Source of the DNA: an uncultured Flavobacteriaceae bacterium
Lineage (GTDB): Bacteria; Bacteroidota; Bacteroidia; Flavobacteriales; Flavobacteriaceae
Direction: 5' to 3'
Assembly (NCBI GenBank): GCA_947501845.1
Contig: CANMXP010000010.1
Location: 118,807 to 182,806, forward strand
DNA length: 64,000 nt
This document shows positions 63,953 through 64,000 of this stretch, piece by piece. A program made the position numbers and the translations under genes. Position 1 is the first letter of the stretch, and every line of letters starts with the position of its first letter. The notes below the pieces were generated by a model, which worked only from the letters and a program-made list of their open reading frames with translations, made no database searches and was not told where the DNA came from.

Positions 63953-64000
63953 TTAACCCCTGTCCCTTTTTTAGCCCGACCGCTCCAAAGAGCCACCAAA

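Overview
The window comes from a member of the Bacteroidota, most likely a marine Flavobacteriaceae species. The evidence is the AT-rich sequence, TAnnTTTG-type -7 boxes, a C-terminal T9SS sorting domain, a PID-CTERM protein, DUF4286/DUF4199 proteins, Bacteroidota-style RHS proteins (DUF6443 type), and two secreted polysaccharidases that suggest algal polysaccharide use. No rRNA, tRNA or CRISPR was recognised.

Positions 1-28000 are mostly ordinary housekeeping. They hold a secreted metalloprotease cut by the left edge, ribF, an HTTM membrane protein, serS, a TPR protein, a GNAT acetyltransferase, rsmA, mgtE and a 2-hydroxyacid dehydrogenase. A run of small genes follows (LuxR-type regulator, two VOC proteins, DUF4199, DUF1801, TauE/SafE permease, two KEAK-rich proteins, a prolyl oligopeptidase). 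Next come an ABC ATPase, a GreA-like protein, mtgA and a FAD oxidoreductase, then fabH-accB-accC, pdxA-DUF177-rpmF, ribE and a PID-CTERM protein.

Positions 28269-56386 form one accessory island of three operons. Operon B (34276 to 28269, minus strand) encodes two lipoproteins, a tail-fibre-like protein, a GspC/PilP-like protein, three pseudopilins and GspF. Operon C (49365 to 56386, plus strand) encodes a response regulator, a GspG-like pseudopilin, a prepilin peptidase, GspE, a secretin, and GspL- and GspM-like proteins. Operon A (48894 to 35676, minus strand) encodes a second tail-fibre-like protein with seven 17-residue repeats, an OmpH/Skp-like protein, a lipoprotein, a 1745-residue SpvB/TcB-like protein, a 1557-residue RHS protein with a variable C-terminus, and a small probable immunity protein. 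Together B and C make a nearly complete type II secretion-like machine split around the RHS cargo.

The three operons share one promoter architecture. Each has a palindrome, AAAAGTAAGG-N5-CCTTACTTTT, lying exactly 17 nt upstream of a -7 box, plus a further half-site at the same distal offset. This suggests one regulon, probably run by the response regulator at 49365. I regard this linked machine, cargo and operator set as the best candidate for an undescribed system here.

Around the island lie a REP-associated transposase (RAYT) between inverted REP hairpins, several copies of a dispersed flavobacterial repeat (core GACTGCGCTCA), one of them in frame inside a lipoprotein gene, and two elements with terminal inverted repeats. 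Positions 56839-62096 carry a convergent pair of secreted glycosidases, a multidomain GH5 enzyme with a T9SS signal and a GH86-like agarase/porphyranase. The right edge carries an orphan RHS C-terminal tip with a papain-like (His before Cys) domain and a small lipoprotein, resembling a displaced toxin-immunity module.
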